In this document: piece by piece, positions 1 through 12,738 of the stretch
Position numbering within the stretch: position 1 is the first letter of the stretch
Layout of the letters: the number at the start of each line of letters is the position of its first letter
Origin: Allacma fusca
Lineage: Eukaryota > Arthropoda > Collembola > Symphypleona > Sminthuridae
DNA length: 64,000 bases
Assembly: GCA_947179485.1 (NCBI GenBank)
Contig: OX359245.1
Coordinates: 52,129,067 to 52,193,066, forward strand
Direction of reading: 5' to 3'
Made by a program: the position numbers and the translations under genes
Notes under the pieces: generated by a model
What the model saw: the letters and a program-made list of their open reading frames with translations, nothing else
Told to the model about the DNA's origin: nothing
The model's database searches: none

Positions 1-111
1 CGTTGAAACAGAAACACAAATGACAAAAATATTTCATCACATTATTTTAATCCAATTCAGACATACATACCTTAGATTTAATATAGGCTCTACCACTCAA
101 TGTGTCTCACA

Positions 112-1667
112 TCATGCCAATAACAGTGTGGAGATTCCTCTGACAACAAAATCCAAAAAAACTGGCGTGGATTCCCTATCAATAGCGTGGAATGGGCCCG
201 CTTTTATACCAACTGGCGTAACTGCTGTAATCCTCTTCACTAACCAAGTATTCCCCCTTTTGTCATTTTTACCCAACGAAAGGACTAGCTGGGATTTTAG
301 CTTCTTTATATATTCTGGCAAAGAAAAGGAATTTCCAAAACCAGCGGGAAAAATAGCAGAAACATACAGTGTCAAGGGAATTAGAAATGCACTCACACCT
401 GGATTTTGAGACAATGCTCGAATCCCAGCAAATCCCGTGGTAATGGACAAGATTAGCGTAATAAGTTTAAACATGTATATAATTGAGCCGAATCCTTGAT
501 TAAATAGTTGAATAATTATCTGAGCTGTCACGCATTGTGTAATGCATTGCTCCAATTCTGCTTTACAGGGCGCGAGGTTCCTATCAAAATTAAAGGTATT
601 ATTAGGTCAGAGTTCAGTTTCTTGCAAAACAATCTTGCAAAGATAGGATCTTGCATTATGGTTTTGACTTATAGATGGAAGCAAGCTTTGACAATATTAC
701 GGATATTAACACAGTGATCATTGACTTCATGGGCTAGGGATAGAGGGAAATTTAGATCATAGGGATAGGAGAAATTTTTTTATCGGAGAGTATTCCTAAA
801 ACCAGTTTCGGAAATTACTGATATAAACTGTGCAAAATACTCAGAATGTATAGAACATATTTATATGACATTCGCAATGAACTTACCTGGACGCCTCAAT
901 CTTTTGACGGAGAGTCCTCTCCATATTTGCAAAGAATATGAGACAGTTTTTAACAAATATGACACATGAGATAGTGTGTATGTACTGACAGTAGATTTCT
1001 TGCAGCAACAGGATTATAAATGTCAAAGGATTTTGTAAGGATTTATGAAGTAGCTGGAAAATGTGAAGTTGTGTACAGACTGTGACAAATAGTAGTACTA
1101 AAATTAGGCTGAACAGAGTGATCATGTGGCAATATAGGATCGCAAATTTTTCCCGAAGTGTGAATTCCCTTTTGGGGTGGATTTTGAGTGGTTCTGTAAA
1201 AATATTTATGCAATTATTAATACCGGTGGTCAATGCGTATATGTACATTCGATTATATATCTCCAGCATTGGAGCATTTTACCTGGTAGTTTCGAATTCC
1301 ATTTTGCTCCACCAAACCCAAAGTTAAAAATCCTAACGGTAATAGCCCCCGTCCCAAAGTATGTCAGTATTTGAATGAACACACACATCCCGAATGCCAG
1401 CGTATAAAAGGAATGAAGAACAATATCATACACGTGGGCCGTCACATCCACAGTGTATATTTTCAAAATCAAATAATACAAGCTCAGACATACTCGAAAA
1501 GCCCCGTAAAAGAAAACAAGACAGAAAATTATTTTGCGCTTTTTATTTCCAATGCGCATTTCCACCTTCTGGTCATTTTTCAAACGTAGGTCAAAAGGTA
1601 TTATATAAAATTTTGACGCTAGGTGAACTAAATGAATGTACAATTTCATATTTGCAGGGGTCAACAT
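112..1667 (-). CDS. Chemoreceptor-like (gustatory-receptor-like) seven-helix protein, intact, 3 exons
   Basis: Three exons are inferred at 1667-1283, 1193-887 and 580-112. The introns are bounded by GTAAAA...TTTTACAG (89 nt) and AG|GTAAGT...TTGATAG (306 nt). The exon lengths (385, 307, 469) sum to exactly 387 codons, giving 386 residues ending TLLLA. About six or seven hydrophobic helices are visible, and the C-terminal part contains RESTPVFLDFVVR. The same motif occurs in the paralogue at 5.2-7.5 kb, and exon 1 aligns with exon 1 of that paralogue with the same intron phase. Length and topology fit arthropod gustatory/odorant-type receptors, which act as ligand-gated channels in sensory neuron membranes. 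The insect TYhhhhhQF signature is not present, so the exact family is uncertain. The start could also be the internal ATG at 1649. Confidence 0.7.
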
Positions 1668-2036
1668 GTCTGCAGAAACTGGATTTTGCTTTCAGCTCTA
1701 TGAAATTTACAGAACTTGAATTTCTGTGATAGTGTGAAGCAGTATTGGATTGGACTCTGGAAAAAATCACAATTTAGATCAACTAGTTGTAATGTAGCGA
1801 GTAAGCCATTAATTTGAAGTAAGTAATTAAAGGAACCAGAATAGTTGCGTTTGAGTACTATTATTAAATCCAGCAATCACGTCTGAAATAATATGTGAAA
1901 ATTTGTGTACATTTGAAATTATTTCAGTTATTACCATGCATGGCTCCCGTATAGATTGCTTTACGCAAACACAAAGACTTGAGATACGAAAATCGGTGGT
2001 GTGCAATTATCATTACAGTATAAAAGATACTTGTCG
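1668..2036. other. Intergenic spacer upstream of first chemoreceptor gene
   Basis: No convincing coding, RNA or repeat signal was seen. The segment probably holds the 5-prime flank or promoter of the minus-strand receptor gene. Confidence 0.4.
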
Positions 2037-2651
2037 CAGTGCTACTTTCAGGTATCAAAACATCAGGATCCGCACCTGAAATTTAGTTGACAGGTATTTT
2101 CGACCAAGTATAACTCGGCATTCCATACCTGAAAAAATACCTGATTAGCGGATCCGATTTATACCCAACCCACACTTGACTTGAGGCATTTTCTATAAAT
2201 GGGACTTAATTGTTATCTTAGATATTACTATGTGCATACTTAATTACAATAATCTGAGGCTTATTCATCGGTTTCTATACTGAAAGTGATGTGCTCTTGC
2301 GGGTAATTGATATTATCGGGTCCTCAAGGGTTGTGGTCATTCTTGCGCCTGTATATCATCAACTTTTTTGTCAACCTTTCACTCATGTTAGAAATTAACA
2401 TTTCTTGGATCCCCCCAAGACTTTCAAAATGCCTTCATAAGGATTCGAAACTATTGAGTAATGTTAACTTGGGAAAGAAATTATTCATTTTAGCATAATT
2501 GTAAACAGAAATTTGAATGTCAACAACCCCCCTTCGCAGCTGCAATTTCAGGTGTGTATCGTCTAACAGCGCGTACTAGACCCAATAAGCAGGTCCGAAC
2601 TTGACCTGACGGTAATTTCCGAATACTGCCTGATACCCGAGAGCAGCCCTC
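2037..2651. mobile_element. Non-autonomous hAT element, GGGTCGGGT-type family
   Basis: The left end reads CAGTGCTACTTTCAGGTATC and the right end, reverse complemented, gives GAGGGCTGCTCTCGGGTAT, matching the ends of the larger element at 59,272-61,178. Flanking 8-mers ACTTGTCG (2029-2036) and ACTTGTGG (2652-2659) agree at 7 of 8 positions, as expected for an aged hAT target-site duplication. There is no coding capacity inside. The subterminal word GGATCCGCACCTG is shared with the 59-61 kb copy. Confidence 0.7.
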
Positions 2652-2659
2652 ACTTGTGG

Positions 2660-5162
2660 CTGTATGGAATTTAAATAAAGGTTATCCGACAAATTACGTT
2701 ATTAAACTCATCCTTGTAAATAATTACCTTGTGATCAAGCGGCTTAAGATAGTGGATTCATATGCAGTAGAATAACTTCAAATTGTCAAAATAACATTGT
2801 GATAATGAAACTTAATTGACATTTAATAAACTAAAATTCTACTTTCAAAAAACTCTGTGTGCACAAGACCCCTTGAGAACTGAGGTGTGCACAAGGAAAC
2901 TATGCAGTGAGACACGTTGCGCCTATTATTTGGTAGCCCTCGTGACCGTGGTATTTAAATTAATATAAATGAACGAAATTAAATTATTATTATTAAACTG
3001 AAGAAGAAATACATTGTCAAGATACAAAAGGAACTAACAGAAGATGTTACATAAAAACCTATTTTCAGTAAAGAAAGATTACACTATGTATGTAATGATC
3101 CAGCCACACGAATTGAAGGTGATACTACTCATCCTCAGAGGACCAATGAAGAGAAAAAGGCAATATGTTTCATGTAATCCTTATTTCTAACCTATGTTGA
3201 ACATTCGAGTGTTGAATCTCTGCTTCGCAACTTTAGATGACCCGATCTTCCAAGTATAAAAAACATTGAAGTTTGGTCTAATTTGATTGATTTTCAATCA
3301 AATTGGATATGAACAGTCCAAGTCAAAAATTGAAGCTGAATAGTAAAAAAAAATAATTGTCACCCAGGGTTGTTAAATTCATTGTTCTTCACAGGACTTA
3401 GCCAAATAGTATCTGTAAATTATGCAACGCCAATATTACTTGATACAAGAAGTTTGAGAAAATGAAAGTTGCAAAATATTAAGATATTTAATAAATTAAA
3501 AATAAACTTTATTTTTATTAAAGGTTCCGGATTAGGAGTTTTTCAATATTTCCGCTGAGACTGAAAATATATATAACTGACTTAATTAAGCCAGAGCTTC
3601 CATGTTTATATACACGACTGAGGAATTCGAATTATTTACAAAATGTTTTAATTTTTTTTGTGTATAAATATGTATAAGTATAAATACAACATCTCTTCAA
3701 AGGGTTTCCTCAGACTTGTGGTGATGCTTACGGCAAACGTCTGGATTTGATTACGCGGGTCCCGTTGGAAATACCATATCCTTACTTTAAAGCCATGTCT
3801 TATACGCCCAATCCTACTATAAATTCGTTTCCGACGGCAATTTATAAAATTGTCCAGACCTGTTCCGTCATTATTAAACATAGCGTTCGATGTTTGTCAA
3901 GGAAATTTTATCATTAAAATAAATTGAGTATTTTTTTGACCCAGCTGTCACATCACTTGTACAAATTAAAATAACCAGTTCTGCATTTTTTTTTCAACAG
4001 AAACAGCGCATTGTATTTCCTCAATCCCGCCAAACCCAGGGTTTTTTCCATCATCCCGGCGTCCACCAGTCCAGCCAGAATTTTATTGAAAATTTCCTCC
4101 ACACTATTCCAAACAAGCAGGATCCCGTAATTTGTAGCGGCCCATATATTACTTGATATGATTTTATTTGTTTTTGGTTTGAGAGATCATTGAGGCTTTT
4201 ACTAGATTTGAATCAAACACCGTTTTGTGCCTGTTGGCGTAAGTAAGTATTGGTTTCTTGAGTTTTTAATTAAGTTTATTTAATAAAGCTTTTTAGGTAA
4301 ATAATGACATTCATTTGAAAAGGTTGACAATAGTAGTACCTTCTGAGCTTGTCAGTTAACATAACTTATTTGGAACTCCAATTGAATCGTTCAAGAGTCA
4401 GAAAACAAAGGTGGACCCATTCTTTCAAGGTTTCCCAAATATGAGTTATTCTTCAGTGGAATTCAATGCGTCATTAAATCTATATTTTATTTATTTTCCA
4501 CCGCTCATTTGCAGCCATTCGCTTGAAATTGTGTTTCCCATTGTATTTAAAACAGTTCGTATTTGATGCATTTACACATCAATAGGAATTACTCCCATAA
4601 TAGGTATTTGTACTTGGAATTGTACTGACTGTAGTAAATTTATACAGCAGTATTATTGTAATTTATGCGCTACAATATATAAAATTGACAACAGGTACTA
4701 TCTACAACATCATTATAACCAATGTTATGAGGCATATCTAATCTGATCAGTCGCTGATCTGTGTGCAAATGTACTACTTGTACTCTTTTTGGAATGTGTC
4801 ATTTGATTTAGATAACCAAGTATAGCTTTACATAGCAAGCACGAACATTTAGAGTACTAAAAACAATCTTTGAATTGTGAAGAATCTATTGTGAGTTTAT
4901 TGAGAAGAGATATGCAAGTGTTCATGGGTTGAGACCCCCACGACGAACGAAAGACATTGTGGTCAATCGTTAGAGACTGAAGTATTGTTTTACTTGTTCC
5001 GCCCTCCACAAGCTTTGCATTGTGACGTTTGTAATAATTGTGTGGGCGAGACTTTCAAGCTGTTACGTCTGGCTATGATGATTCAATTATAAAAAATATA
5101 AATAAAAAATAATTTATATCTATTTACTTACTTGTTATTGTAGATGTAACTAGAGTTAGAAG
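2660..5162. other. Intergenic, no recognisable gene
   Basis: AT-rich sequence between the two chemoreceptor genes. A 77-codon open frame on the minus strand at 3648-3881 has no recognisable domain and no splice context, so it was not called as a gene. No tandem array was seen. Confidence 0.4.
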
Positions 5163-7506
5163 TTAGTTCTCCACTAGTAGTGTGGCCGTCGCTCTAACTG
5201 CGAAATCCACGTATATTGGTGTAGACTCCCTTTCCATTGTATGGAAGCTTCCCACTCGAATTCCAACATTGTAGATGGATTTCAGGGTTTTTCGCAAATG
5301 TTTTACCTTCCTGGACGACATCTGGCATTCCATTATAGCGCGCATGATCTCCAACCTTAGTAGCTCCATGTAATGTGGTATCAAAAATGACTTGGAAAAC
5401 GTCAACGTGAAAAATAGCAAAGCGTAGAGCGCAAGTGTAATTAGAAACGCCGACAGAGCCATATTTAGATTGTAGCAACGAATTCCAACGTAAGCCGACA
5501 ACACTACAATTGTAAGAGAGGTAATTTTTATAAAATATATGTTTGATGAATAACCCAAATTAAATAGCAGTACTGAAAGCTCTGTTTCCCGGCAAAATTT
5601 ACAGCACCAGCCTAAATATTCTGTACTCAGAATACGAAAGTCCTGTGTGAAAAGGTTCAATTCATTTAACATACTGGAGTTGGCTGATTCCAAAAATAAA
5701 AGAATATTTATGCACGCAATGACCCCACACGAGAGCATCGATGTGCATAAAATACACTCGTGGAGGAACAGTGGGAAAAAACTTATCGGATGTCTCCAGG
5801 AGTTTGGCAATTTCTGGTATACATGAATGTTTTGCTGAATATTGCAGTCAAAACGTTCAAAACTAGAGGTAGAATACAAAACATATGAGGGAGAAACATA
5901 ATAAATATTTCCTTTCTTGACATGGCTTTTGTTCGGGATGGAAATGAAAAATGTCTTCGCCTTTTTCCTGAAATTATAATTAGATTTTGATCAGATTTAG
6001 CATTTCAAAAATTCAAAAGAGACAAAATTTGATTGAAAATTGCATCTTTGGTTTGAAATCTTACGCTTAATATTTTTCCTACTGTTCTGAAATACTGAGC
6101 TGAAAATGAATATTGTTATTTCAGGAGTTCTGATTACAATCAACCATGTAAAAATAATAGCTGCTACACCTCCCATACAATACAACGTAGACAGAACCAT
6201 GTCGTATACAGAAATGAAATTGTTCAAACTAAAAGTGTATACGTTATTGTGAGCAGAGATGTGTAGTACTTGAAATACTTAAATACAAAATACTATCTAA
6301 AATACAAAATACATATCTTGTATCTTGTATTTTAAACCTTTTGGGGTCGACCGGGTATTTTATATCTTGGTATTTACGAAATACGATGCTGGTAAGTATT
6401 TAGTATTTTAGTTTTAGCCATTAATAGTAAGTATAAGTATTTAAAATAAGATACTTTACCAAAATACTTAAGTGCCCAACATTTTGAAATCGCCACAATC
6501 GTGCTTATTGTCAAACTATTTCCTACCGTTAGCATTAAGTATAGGAACAACGTTTTTTAGCGATTTGTATACGTCGTACGTACGGAAAATATTAAGCGGG
6601 ATAAATTCAGACTATCCACTGCAAAGTCCGAGAGCATGGTCCTTCTCGTTAGCATGCTTTAATTATAAATTATACGAAATCGGTAGTTCAGAAAGCATAA
6701 GGCATTTCAAAATGTCATCATCGGTGCGACCTTTGCCCTAAATTCTGGACGGTAATTATTTTCGGGTAATTGAGCTAGACAATGGAAGTGTGGTTGCCAG
6801 GGCATTATTTTTATAAGAATCCGACTCGGAACCAAAACGGCGATGAGGGCTAGTAAAAATAGTGGGATGATAAAAGGAGCTTTGTCATCAACGTCAAATT
6901 TTTTAAAGACCTTGGTAAGCAAATAATATTTATCTTGGGATCGTATTGAATTAGTTTGTTAAATTAAATTAAACTAAATCAATTAAATATAATTTAATTA
7001 ACTAAGACGGACCACCGGAAGGACTAATTTTTAGTGCGCGTAGAGCTAGGTTGTCGGATGAAATGTTAAAAAAGCTTGTATTTGTGAAGTTCTGTACTCG
7101 ATCTCCAAAACAATATTATTAGATGTATTTCCTGATGTTAAAGTATTTAAGATAGTATTTTCTACTTAAGTATCTTTCGAGCGGTTTTTGATAATTATTT
7201 TAGAAAACTAGTTGCTGGTATCTTATTTAGTATTTAGTATTTTGTGTTACGAAAACAATTAAAAGTATTTAGTATTTTTGAAACAAAAATGAGGTATTTT
7301 ACACATCTCTGATTGTGAGTTACTAAAGCTATTCTGATAGAACCATACAGGAAAAAGCATTCCCACAATTTTTTCTTGTATCTGTTAGGGTATCGTAACC
7401 GGGCGATATTTTCTTTGGAGAAAGACACTTGAAATGGCACTAAACTAAACTGTGACAGGATTCGCAAGTACTGAAAATAAAACCAAAAATTGGTTGTATC
7501 GACCAT
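5163..7506 (-). pseudogene. Second chemoreceptor-like gene, broken by hAT insertion and a frame slip
   Basis: Exon 1 begins at ATG 7506 and runs to the donor at 6065. It is interrupted at codons reading ...VTHN by a hAT element (6254-7311). Removing the element and one target-duplication copy makes exon 1 376 nt, the same phase (1) as in the neighbouring intact paralogue. Exon 2 starts after a TTTCAG acceptor (5967) and ends at the stop at 5163. Within exon 2 the first reading frame (KAMSRKEIFIMFLPHMF) stops at 5783-5785, while the rest of the protein, ending VDFAVRATATLLVEN, continues in another frame. This implies a one-base slip near 5820-5850 unless a further intron is present. Expected ancestral length is about 393 residues. 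It is closely related to the receptor at 112-1667. Confidence 0.7.
6254..7311 (+). mobile_element. hAT element inserted in a receptor exon, perfect 8-bp target duplication
   Basis: The termini are CAGAGATGTGTA and its exact reverse complement TACACATCTCTG. The flanking 8-mers are both ATTGTGAG (6246-6253 and 7312-7319). The ends are built of AATACAAAATAC-type words. An internal trace near 7023-7110 reads LIFSARRARLSDEMLKKLVF, the C-terminal hAT dimerisation region of a transposase, so this is a deletion derivative of an autonomous element. The insert is 1058 bp. The near copy at 44.3-45.1 kb shares both ends and the transposase relic. Confidence 0.9.
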
Positions 7507-7626
7507 GATTGAGACTTGCTTATTAAATGGAAATTCGTTTAAAATAGAATTTCTGAACTTGAGAGTAAGACCAGCAACTCCATAAACTATTTCGGCTTTA
7601 GCCCGGCTGAATATTTTCGGGGACAT

Positions 7627-8939
7627 ATTTAGAATTCCGCAATTTGTAACTGTGTAGAATGTAATACTGGTTGTGCTTGTTCGTCCTGAAATTATAAAAT
7701 TTTAATCCTATTATTTTTAATTTATTGAGCCTAATTTGTAAATTGCTTATTATTGAAGAATGTTTGTACACCCTACAATTATTATAGATATACTCTTATT
7801 TACCTCGAATACCATATCCTGCACTTACCATCGATTTCTGAATTGTTTTTCCTGTTCGTATAATTTCAATTGGCATAACAGGATTTATTTATGATTGTAC
7901 AGTCCTCCAATGTATACTTTCCACAAGTTGGATGACCTGTTGTTAACCTGGAAAAGTAAGTTTCTGCATTTCAGCGGAACAGTGTTTAAGGCTATTAGAT
8001 AATAAGGTAGAGTAAGGTGTGTCAGGAGTTTCATCAAGCCTTAAACAATAAGGCTTGCCGTAACAAAAGTCAGTATAAGTATATTTATCTTTTATATATT
8101 ACGGATTAAAGTATTATAAACATTGTTAATTTTGTATTAATAGTATATACATGTAGTGGCGCACAAGGCACAATTAAATCTGAATCGATTTTTACGTAAA
8201 ACAATTATGATGTTAAAAGAAGCCAATAAGCAGAAAATACGCATACAAATTCTCGGGGATAAGTTCAAAATGTTTTAAACCAAGGAATGTCTTTATTCCT
8301 ACACCAATTAAAAATATGCAGAAAATTATGGGCGGTTTCACAACCAAGCTCAACATTACTAGTGGAATTTTGTGTCAGGTTAGTTGGTTGGGATATTTTG
8401 GTCTTGTTGGAGTAAGGTTTGGGTGGGATTTGTTTCACTTACACCTGTTATCACATTTGCAGGCAATCTAATTAATGACCGTGCATTGGCCTTTCATACA
8501 CCAAAATAAGTTTACATAAAAAACGCAATTTTAATTGTTAACTTTGCACTTTTAGACTGTTAAAAACACGCCAACCGTATCGTATGTACAATAATTCCTG
8601 AGACCATAACCACCATGCCGCTCGCTCTGTGATGGTTTTAATGACTTTGCGTGAAATTTACCCACATACCGAATAACTAGTTATCTAATGTCAAAATATC
8701 CTTTCTCAACTTTCACTGCTAATGTTCCTGGGGCTGGTCTTTTTTTCAAAACTTGAAATTCGAATAATACGAAGACAGTTTATTCAGTTAGCTAATTACT
8801 ATTAAATATAATGTGATGAGGAATAATCAGTTGTTGGTTATACATGTGTACAAAACATTACTGAATAACACGCAATGACATGCAACATTGCAAACAATTT
8901 TACTTGTCGATACTTGTCTTCGACAATCATCCGTAATGA
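7627..8939. other. Intergenic, nothing recognised
   Basis: AT-rich spacer upstream of the broken receptor gene. No open frame of note, RNA or repeat was recognised. Confidence 0.35.
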
Positions 8940-11900
8940 TCAAATAGTTCCTGAACCCGCATATCCCGATAGCGCAGCACCATTTCCAGCGTCGACCCTT
9001 TCAATGAAGTTCTCCTTGATCGCTGTAGGGCTCCTGTAATGCTGAATAACCTTTCCACTGACCCAGATGAAGCCGGAAACCCGAGAAATATTCTTGCCAA
9101 TTAAGCCAGTTTTTAAAAACGGTGCCTCCAAAAACTCTGAGTTTACATTCTCTCTTTCATTGGGAAGTTCAAGATATCTTTGCACTTCTTGATTACAAAG
9201 TCCTTGTCTTTATGTATCCTGTTGAGGTTCACCAATACCTGGGGCTACGTCACCAATTATAGACTTCTTTCGCACCGGGGATTGTACACATTGTGACTCT
9301 TGAGAGAAATATCTTGAGCAAGTTCCAAATAATGGTAGAATATATTGGACTTTATTTTCTAATACTAGTCTAGCACAACTTGCGTCACATTGACCTGAGT
9401 TGACGCAATCCCCTGCGGTATTTGTAGCTTTAAAAAACGAATGTGTACATGTATGTTTTGACCAAAGCAAGTATGCTTTTCTGATCTAACTAAAATTCCA
9501 AAGCCTTACTTTGAAGTGGATTTAGCTTCAATCTGGGATCTAGAATGGAATCCAACAGCAAATTATCATTTTTGAAAACCGGGTCTCTTAAAATTTGCTT
9601 AGGCGGCACCTCTGTAACTTCATTTGAGCTTCCAGTGAGTAAGGATATAAATCTCGCTCTTCAATTATCGCACAGTTTTGATTGTAATGTTAGGAGATCA
9701 TATTCATCCATTACATCCACCTCGGGGATCACTGGTGAATATTATCGTATTAAATAATTACAACAGAAAAGTAAATAAACGATTCTCCAGATATACGTAC
9801 ATGCAGGTGAACGTAAAACTAATTCCAGGAATCACAACCAACGAGGTACCTGTATCAGATGTAGCTGATTTGGTAAATCCGTGATTGGTGCAAGGAACTT
9901 AGCAGTAATCCAATCATTTTTGAAATCATGAGCGGTAAAGGAAACCTTGCAAGTGGATTATATGTCTTGTTTCATTACAATAACAATTTAGTGCTTCTTG
10001 CGCATTGGTCTGGAAAACCAATACACTGTCAAATTTACAGACAAGCATGATTGTCTTATTAACTCTTGTATCCGAGAGGCGTTCCACGACGTAGTAGATA
10101 GATTAATACGGAGTTGACTGAAACAATTTATTCATGTCTCTAGCTTCCTTTACCAGATTAGCCACTACAGGGCATGTAACTCATTGAATCTTTTAATATC
10201 AGCTTAATTAGATGATTGTAGCACGGTAATTTAGAAACTGTCATGTATTTCCATGCTTTTCGTCCAGCAATAACCACCGTGTTTTCTTGTGGGTTCTTAT
10301 GATCAGCTATTTCGCCACCATCAAAAAAATACGCAAACCATTCGTCTTTCTCACCAAGTTCAACTTCGTTCAAATCGATGTCTGGGGTTTTAGAAACATT
10401 AGCTTGTACATTCTTGAAAGCCGCTATGTAATTGGTTCCATTTTTACCGCAAACAAACCCAACCTATATAACATAAATGCTTTTTCACAATCACATAACT
10501 TCATTTGGAAAACAGTTAATCATTTAAGAACTGCGAACTTACGTTCCTGATCACACGTGCCGTGTCTCTCAGGCAAATGTCTGAATCCAAGTTTTATTTC
10601 ACGAGTTTTCAGGTCCTGTTTACAAATTGTGCACGGATTCCAAGCATCGAGCTTTTGGAACAATCGGTCAATATGTCAAGGATTAAATGAAAGCGTTTAA
10701 AATCAATGTCTTTCATGCTGAATAAATGCTCCATCATTTATTGGTGTGTCCAGTTTTGTTGGTTCAAATAGATAATTGCTGCAGTTTGTCCCTACTTTTG
10801 TTCAAGCAATTGACTTTCCTGATTATGCGAAGTTCCCCATCTTTGACTGCTTCTCATAATCTGATGAGTGGCAATTCTCAATGCAAACCAATGCGATTCA
10901 AATTAAAGCAAAAAATTCATACGCGTGGGATTTGGTTTTGAGTTAAACAAACATGCTTGTTTCAACTCCAAAAGGCAAGTTTACTAAATACCTTGAGATG
11001 ACGATAAACGTTAAAGAAAGGATCCCTAATTATTGCTTCAGTTTGAGCGGCATCGTAAAACTAGCATGGTTTTGCACGTCAATGCAATATTTGGAAGTTA
11101 GTTTCGGGAACCCTCAACATGGCCGTCGTACTCGAAGTAATTCTGCCGCCATTTGGGAATTTAGAAGCTGGTCGTTTTTTCAATTGTCTCTTTATAGATG
11201 TTGGGGCTTTCCGCAGTATCACAGTCTAGAGTATCATTGTTGCTGAATTTGGGATCATTTGTGTGTTCATTGTCTCCTGAGTCTCCAATATCAGTCGTTG
11301 TGTGAGTTATCCAGCGCGTTATTGGTTTGCATGTAGGCTTAGCTTGGATAAGTGTAGCCTGTCTTGATGTGTTTCTAAATCGATGTCCTTTGCTTGCGTG
11401 ATGTCAGTTACTGTGGCCGGACTCGTGTTGGCTGGCTCCTTGCGTAATTCCTTGAAGACAAGTCTGCTTGTCCGGACAGGTTTTTTAACTTATTCTTAAA
11501 ACCTTCAGCATTGTTTTCAACTTGTTTTTTTATTTATCATTGGCTCCAAATTTTAAAATACGCATTCGCACTCGCACTCCGTTTGAGTTCATTGAGTGCG
11601 AGGCTGAGTGCGAGGAATAAACCCAATGAGTGCGAGCGTCCCCAGGTATGCCTGACACCCTCTGATGTCCAGTGTAAAGGAAATCAAAAGGATTTAAAGG
11701 ACCACTCATAGAAAATCATGCAAACTTGATTGGCAGGATCGAGCCACTCCGCAGCCAAGTCCTTATGCATAAAGTGCATTTTCTTCTATGCACCGGCGTG
11801 CAGTTTGTGCACTTGCTTCAATGGACTCTCACTCTCTTCAATCGGGTTCTCTGAACCTGAACTGAAAAACCCCATGATCCGTAATCTTCGAAATTTTGGA

Positions 11901-12010
11901 ACAGATTCACAGGTCTGGCATAAATTCGGAACATATTGTTTCAACAGATCTGGATGGGACCATACCTCAATTGTTACATCCGGTCTGTCCAGCGCTGGAA
12001 CCAAGCTCTA
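8940..12010 (-). pseudogene. Decayed minus-strand coding region of unknown identity
   Basis: Many short protein-like stretches lie in one orientation but in changing frames. From upstream to downstream they are: a block with CQTC near 11.8-12.0 kb; KKPVRTSRLVFKELRKEP near 11.45 kb; an acidic Asn/Thr/Asp-rich block near 11.25 kb; a Cys-Cys/His-His-Cys block (CTICK...HLPERHGTC) at about 10,545-10,665; an exon-like block starting VGFVCGKNGTNYIAAFKN after a TATATAG acceptor near 10,465 and ending 10,158; SDTGTSLVVIP near 9,850; a Cys-rich block at 9,210-9,470; and a final block at 8,940-9,185 ending GSGTI. Some joins could be introns, but several need frame changes without splice sites. I read it as a decaying gene or transposon with a possible zinc-binding domain. 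The family is not recognised. Confidence 0.4.
11555..11640. repeat. GTGCGAG-word repeat cluster
   Basis: Several copies of GTGCGAG and its reverse complement lie in both orientations within 90 bp. A related patch occurs at about 57,765-57,790. This resembles the subterminal word repeats of the hAT families in this window, but no terminus or target duplication was identified. Confidence 0.4.
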
Positions 12011-12111
12011 GTCAATTGTCAGATTCAGCAATTTGTTTGTGGATTTTTTTAACTACATTGTGGTTTAGTACCATGAATATATATATATTCTCTTTCAAAA
12101 ATCGGTACTAA

Positions 12112-12738
12112 AAAACGTCACCTTGTTTTAAAATCTCTTTTGAAAATAACATCCCGGCTGAGAAAAGGGTTTAAAATTCATGTGGGCAAAAATAATACCC
12201 CAACAGGAAGTCAAAACCCTGCCAAATAATGTCAACCTGTCTATAAAAAACCTGCTTACAATACATCCTTCCCTGAAACACTGAATTTAAATTAAAGTTG
12301 AATATTCTACTACAGAATGGCTGAAAGATTTTGTATTCATGAGTAGCATATAAAATTGCGCGGAATTCGAATCATTGCGCCAATGAACACCGGGCGTTGT
12401 CCAATCGTCTCAAATTCGTCGTAGTGTAATACCCTGTAGTCTAGGTGCCTTTATATTTCACAATTATCAAATTGAGTAAAAATCCGAATAACAATTTACA
12501 GCAATATAATTTCAATAACATTAAGATCAAGCTCTCAATTAGAGATGAACTTACAATGAGCGTAAAGTGCTCAAACAAGGTAGGGAAGAGTTTTTTTTGG
12601 ATGACCCAGTTTATCCTGCAGTGCATAAGTGTGGGAACAATAACCCACACTGAAGGCCTGTTTTTTAACCACTGGTCTCGTGCGAAGTCGCATTTAATAA
12701 TAATGTGAAGTATTTGACAGAAAAATTCGATAGGTTAA
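12112..12738. other. Intergenic, nothing recognised
   Basis: Two overlapping short open frames on opposite strands (12,441-12,708) lack any family motif and are probably chance frames in AT-rich sequence. Confidence 0.35.

Noticed and set aside
20..409. 129-codon plus-strand open frame at the window start
   Set aside because: It lies opposite the last exon of the minus-strand receptor gene and has no motif of its own.
6707..6922. 71-codon minus-strand hydrophobic open frame within the hAT element
   Set aside because: No start context, no family match, and the transposase relic lies on the opposite strand; probably chance.
9842..9856. Pepsin-like motif SDTGTSLVVIP on the minus strand
   Set aside because: Only one motif is present; no partner active site or disulphide pattern was found, so an aspartic protease was not called.
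12733..12738. TTAA next to the CCC terminus, suggesting a piggyBac MITE
   Set aside because: The TTAA is one base off the terminus and is not present at the right end.
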